Shown piece after piece: positions 5,490-7,318 of a stretch of DNA of 7,318 nt. Numbering within the stretch: position 1 is the stretch's first letter; each line of letters opens with the position of its first letter. The notes below the pieces were generated by a model. That model did not search any database. It was not told the origin of the DNA and saw only the letters and a program-made list of their open reading frames with translations. The stretch comes from 2-12-FULL-43-11 sp035655355 (GTDB lineage Bacteria; Patescibacteriota; Minisyncoccia; UBA6257; Colwellbacteraceae). The stretch covers positions 1 to 7,318 of the forward strand of contig DASRUQ010000044.1 in NCBI GenBank assembly GCA_035655355.1. Direction: 5' to 3'. The position numbers and the translations under genes are program-made.

Positions 5490-6566
5490 ATGACATATCT
5501 TTTACGTGTTAACTTGGATATAGAAGAAAACCGCCCCGGTAAGTCCCTGCGTTTTAGGAAAGCCGTCCAAACTATTAAAGCTTTTAATAAGAACGGAGCT
5601 AAAGTTGTAATTATGGCTCATCTCGGGCGCCCCGATGGTTATGATAAAAAGTTTAGTTTGAAAAAATTTCAAAAACCCCTGGAGACGTCTCTAAAGAAAA
5701 GGATTATTTTTCTCTCGGCCCAAGATTTAGCATCTGATTATTTGGTTATCGTATCGTCTAAGCCGGGCGCAGTTTTCCTGATGGAGAATCTTAGGTTTAA
5801 CCCCGGAGAAACAGCTAACGACATTTCTTTCGCTAAAGCTTTATCTAATCTCGGAGATAAATACATTAATGATGACTTTGCCACCGCTCACCGCGATAAC
5901 GCTTCTAATGTGGGGATAACTAAGTTTATTAAAAGTGGTATCGGCCCGACATTCTCAGCCGAAATAAAGAACTTAAATTCGGTTCTAAAAAAGCCTCAAA
6001 AGCCATTCACTCTTATAATCGGAGGAACTAAGATGTCTGATAAAATCGGGGTTATTAAGAACCTTATTAAAAAAGCTGATTTCATCCTTTTGGGAGGAGG
6101 AGTAGCCAATACCTTCTTGAAGGCCATGGGGGCCAATGTGGGCCAATCCATGGTGGAAGATCATATGGTGAGATTTGCCAAAAAACTTCTCAAGAACAAA
6201 AAAATAATAGTCCCAGAAGATTCAACTGGCGACGCCAATAAAATCCTCGATGTAGGGCCGGAGACTGCTTCTTATTACGCTTCTATTATCAAGCAATCGC
6301 GTACCATTGTTTGGGGAGGTCCTGTGGGCTTTTTCGAAAACAAGAAGTACTCCCAAGGTACTAAAGCCATCTGGAAAGCCATTTTGGCCAATAAAAAAGC
6401 TTCCGTAGTGGTCGGAGGTGGCCAAACCGTAGCTTCCTTAAAGTTGGTTCAAAAAGAATGGGAAACTTCTAAAAATATCTTTCTTTCTACCGGAGGCGGG
6501 GCCATGCTGGATTATCTAGCCGGCAAAAAACTTCCTGCCTTAACTGCTCTCAAAATTCGGAAATAA
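5490..6566 (+). CDS. pgk: Phosphoglycerate kinase, short and divergent
   Basis: Makes ATP and 3-phosphoglycerate from 1,3-bisphosphoglycerate and ADP in glycolysis; cytosolic. Family motifs run in order: 'AHLGRPDG' (43-50), 'ENLRFNPGE' (99-107), 'AHRDNASN' (133-140), 'IIGGTKMSDK' (176-185), 'LLGGGVANTFL' (200-210), 'GPETASYY' (256-263), 'WGGPVGFFE' (275-283) and 'STGGGAMLDYL' (333-343). At 358 residues it is shorter than usual (about 390-400), partly because roughly 14 N-terminal residues are missing. The frame is open upstream to 5343, but no ATG, GTG or TTG lies there, so ATG 5490 stands. Several normally invariant positions differ: RVDFN reads R-V-N-L-D (6-10), WNGP reads W-G-G-P, and GGGDT reads G-G-G-Q-T (309-313). 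The family is certain; full activity is not assured. RNase H follows 10 nt later. Confidence 0.92.
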   Translation: MTYLLRVNLDIEENRPGKSLRFRKAVQTIKAFNKNGAKVVIMAHLGRPDGYDKKFSLKKFQKPLETSLKKRIIFLSAQDLASDYLVIVSSKPGAVFLMENLRFNPGETANDISFAKALSNLGDKYINDDFATAHRDNASNVGITKFIKSGIGPTFSAEIKNLNSVLKKPQKPFTLIIGGTKMSDKIGVIKNLIKKADFILLGGGVANTFLKAMGANVGQSMVEDHMVRFAKKLLKNKKIIVPEDSTGDANKILDVGPETASYYASIIKQSRTIVWGGPVGFFENKKYSQGTKAIWKAILANKKASVVVGGGQTVASLKLVQKEWETSKNIFLSTGGGAMLDYLAGKKLPALTALKIRK

Positions 6567-6576
6567 TTCATCAGTT

Positions 6577-7200
6577 ATGTCCAAAAAGAGTGTCAACAAC
6601 TTTTACGCTTACCTTGTACCCTCCACTGGAGAGAAAGGTGTTATGTCTAGCTGGGCTGATTGTAAGAAAAAAGTCGAAGGAGTGGTGGGCGCCAGGTACA
6701 AAGGTTTCGCCACCAAGGAGGACGCGCGGGAGTGGCTAAGCCAAGGCGCCGCTTACGAAGTTAAATCCAAGAAGTGGAAAAAGCTCATTAAGGGAATTTA
6801 TTTTGATGCCGGCACGGGTTACGGCAAGGGTGTAGAGATTAGCGTGACCGATGAAAAAGGGAATAACTTACTGCACGAAGTAGTTCCAGCTAGGGGAATT
6901 AATCATCGCGGCAAACATTGGGTCTTCAACAAAGGAACAACCAATAATTTCGGAGAATTGCTGGCCTGTAAGTATGCTTTTCAGATAGCCAAAAAACATA
7001 AAATAAAGCATATTTTTGGAGATAGTAAATTAGTCATAGACTATTGGTCTCTGGGCAAGATTAAGAAGGACATGGGCGAAACTACTAAAGAACTGGCTTA
7101 TGAAACAGCTAAATTAAGAAAAGTTTTTGAAAAATCGGGCGGAGCAATAGGGCATATTCCCGGAGGAGACAATCCGGCTGACCTTGGTTTCCATCGTTGA
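6577..7200 (+). CDS. rnhA: RNase H1 with N-terminal viroplasmin-like hybrid-binding domain
   Basis: Cleaves the RNA strand of RNA:DNA hybrids, removing R-loops and primers in the cytosol. Residues 8-54 form a viroplasmin-type hybrid-binding domain: 'FYAYLVPSTGEKGVMSSW' (9-26), a Cys-containing helix, 'VGARYKGFATKEDAREWL' (37-54). A basic linker (62-72, K-rich) joins it to the RNase H fold. Catalytic residues are Asp77 ('YFDAGTG'), Glu127 ('TNNFGELLA'), Asp149 ('FGDSKLV') and Asp202 ('NPADLG'). This matches the DEDD set of RNase HI. The C-terminus stops soon after the last Asp, a compact version. It starts 10 nt after the pgk stop, with no clear Shine-Dalgarno, and is probably co-transcribed with pgk. 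Without the N-terminal domain it could be taken for a reverse-transcriptase RNase H, but nothing else viral is present. Confidence 0.88.
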   Translation: MSKKSVNNFYAYLVPSTGEKGVMSSWADCKKKVEGVVGARYKGFATKEDAREWLSQGAAYEVKSKKWKKLIKGIYFDAGTGYGKGVEISVTDEKGNNLLHEVVPARGINHRGKHWVFNKGTTNNFGELLACKYAFQIAKKHKIKHIFGDSKLVIDYWSLGKIKKDMGETTKELAYETAKLRKVFEKSGGAIGHIPGGDNPADLGFHR

Positions 7201-7246
7201 TCTCTTAAAGTAGGGGATTACTGCTGGATACAGAATCGGTTGTATA

Positions 7247-7275
7247 TTGACAAATAGCTTTATTTATGGTATAAA
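7247..7275 (+). promoter_or_regulatory. Near-consensus promoter for a gene beyond the window
   Basis: TTGACA (7247-7252) is a perfect -35, followed after exactly 17 nt by TATAAA (7270-7275). TGG before the -10 adds an extended -10 element. Transcription should start near 7282. This is the best promoter in the window by match to consensus and suggests a highly expressed gene or RNA downstream. Confidence 0.75.
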
Positions 7276-7282
7276 GTAAGTA

Positions 7283-7316
7283 TCCTGTACTTTTATCTAG
7301 GGTTTCAAGTACTGGA
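7283..7316 (+). other. Hairpin at the 5' end of the downstream transcript
   Basis: GTACTT (7287-7292) pairs with AAGTAC (7307-7312). After a T-T mismatch, TCC (7283-7285) pairs with GGA (7314-7316), around a 14-nt loop. It begins one base after the predicted transcript start. An ATG at 7316-7318 touches the base of the stem, but the window ends there, so it cannot be judged as a start codon. The rest of 7201-7246 shows no gene and no convincing terminator. Confidence 0.4.
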
Positions 7317-7318
7317 TG

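Noticed and set aside
7228..7245. ATACAG/TTGTAT hairpin as the terminator of the RNase H transcript
   Set aside because: The stem is short and AT-rich with a wobble, and no U-run follows; the next bases form the -35 of the promoter.
1..7318. Alternative genetic code with TGA as glycine or tryptophan
   Set aside because: TGA ends four genes at family-typical C-termini, and reading through it would fuse or overrun neighbours.
1..7318. CRISPR array, insertion sequence, tRNA gene or prophage remnant
   Set aside because: No spaced direct repeats, transposase motifs, terminal inverted repeats or tRNA cloverleaf were seen; the viroplasmin-like domain belongs to a cellular RNase H1.

Overview
The window looks like part of a Patescibacteria (Candidate Phyla Radiation, Parcubacteria-like) chromosome. 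This is inferred from compact proteins, densely packed or overlapping genes on one strand, almost no Shine-Dalgarno sequences, and the mix of divergent glycolytic enzymes, a SIMPL-domain protein, a GtrA-like protein and a viroplasmin-type RNase H. TGA ends four genes (the PBP2, GalT-like, GtrA and RNase H genes), so the TGA-as-Gly code of Gracilibacteria/Absconditabacteria is not in use. All recognised genes are on the + strand, and no mobile element or CRISPR array is visible.

Positions 1-5124 hold a tight gene string: the 3' part of a class B penicillin-binding protein (PBP2-like), a GalT-like nucleotidylyltransferase, a DedA membrane protein, triosephosphate isomerase, a membrane-anchored SIMPL protein, a 32-residue single-helix membrane protein, and a GtrA-like membrane protein. 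Neighbours overlap by 4, 8 and 14 nt or are separated by 2-11 nt, so they probably form one operon that mixes envelope functions with central sugar metabolism.

Positions 5125-5489 hold no recognised protein gene but are organised like a separate transcription unit. A strong sigma70-type promoter has its -35 box overlapping the gtrA stop codon. After it come a long hairpin, a perfect 13-bp terminator-like hairpin, a boxA-like sequence, further small hairpins with a possible 47-residue reading frame, and an intrinsic terminator just before pgk. This is the most interesting part of the window: a candidate unknown structured RNA or small-peptide locus.

Positions 5490-7200 hold a short, divergent phosphoglycerate kinase gene and an RNase H1 gene 10 nt behind it. 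Phosphoglycerate kinase follows triosephosphate isomerase in lower glycolysis, with GAPDH between them (not in the window). A TATAAT box ends 7 nt before the pgk ATG, and similar boxes end 6 nt before the tpiA and SIMPL ATGs, which suggests leaderless or nearly leaderless transcripts.

Positions 7201-7318 end the window with a near-consensus promoter and a hairpin leader for a gene outside it.
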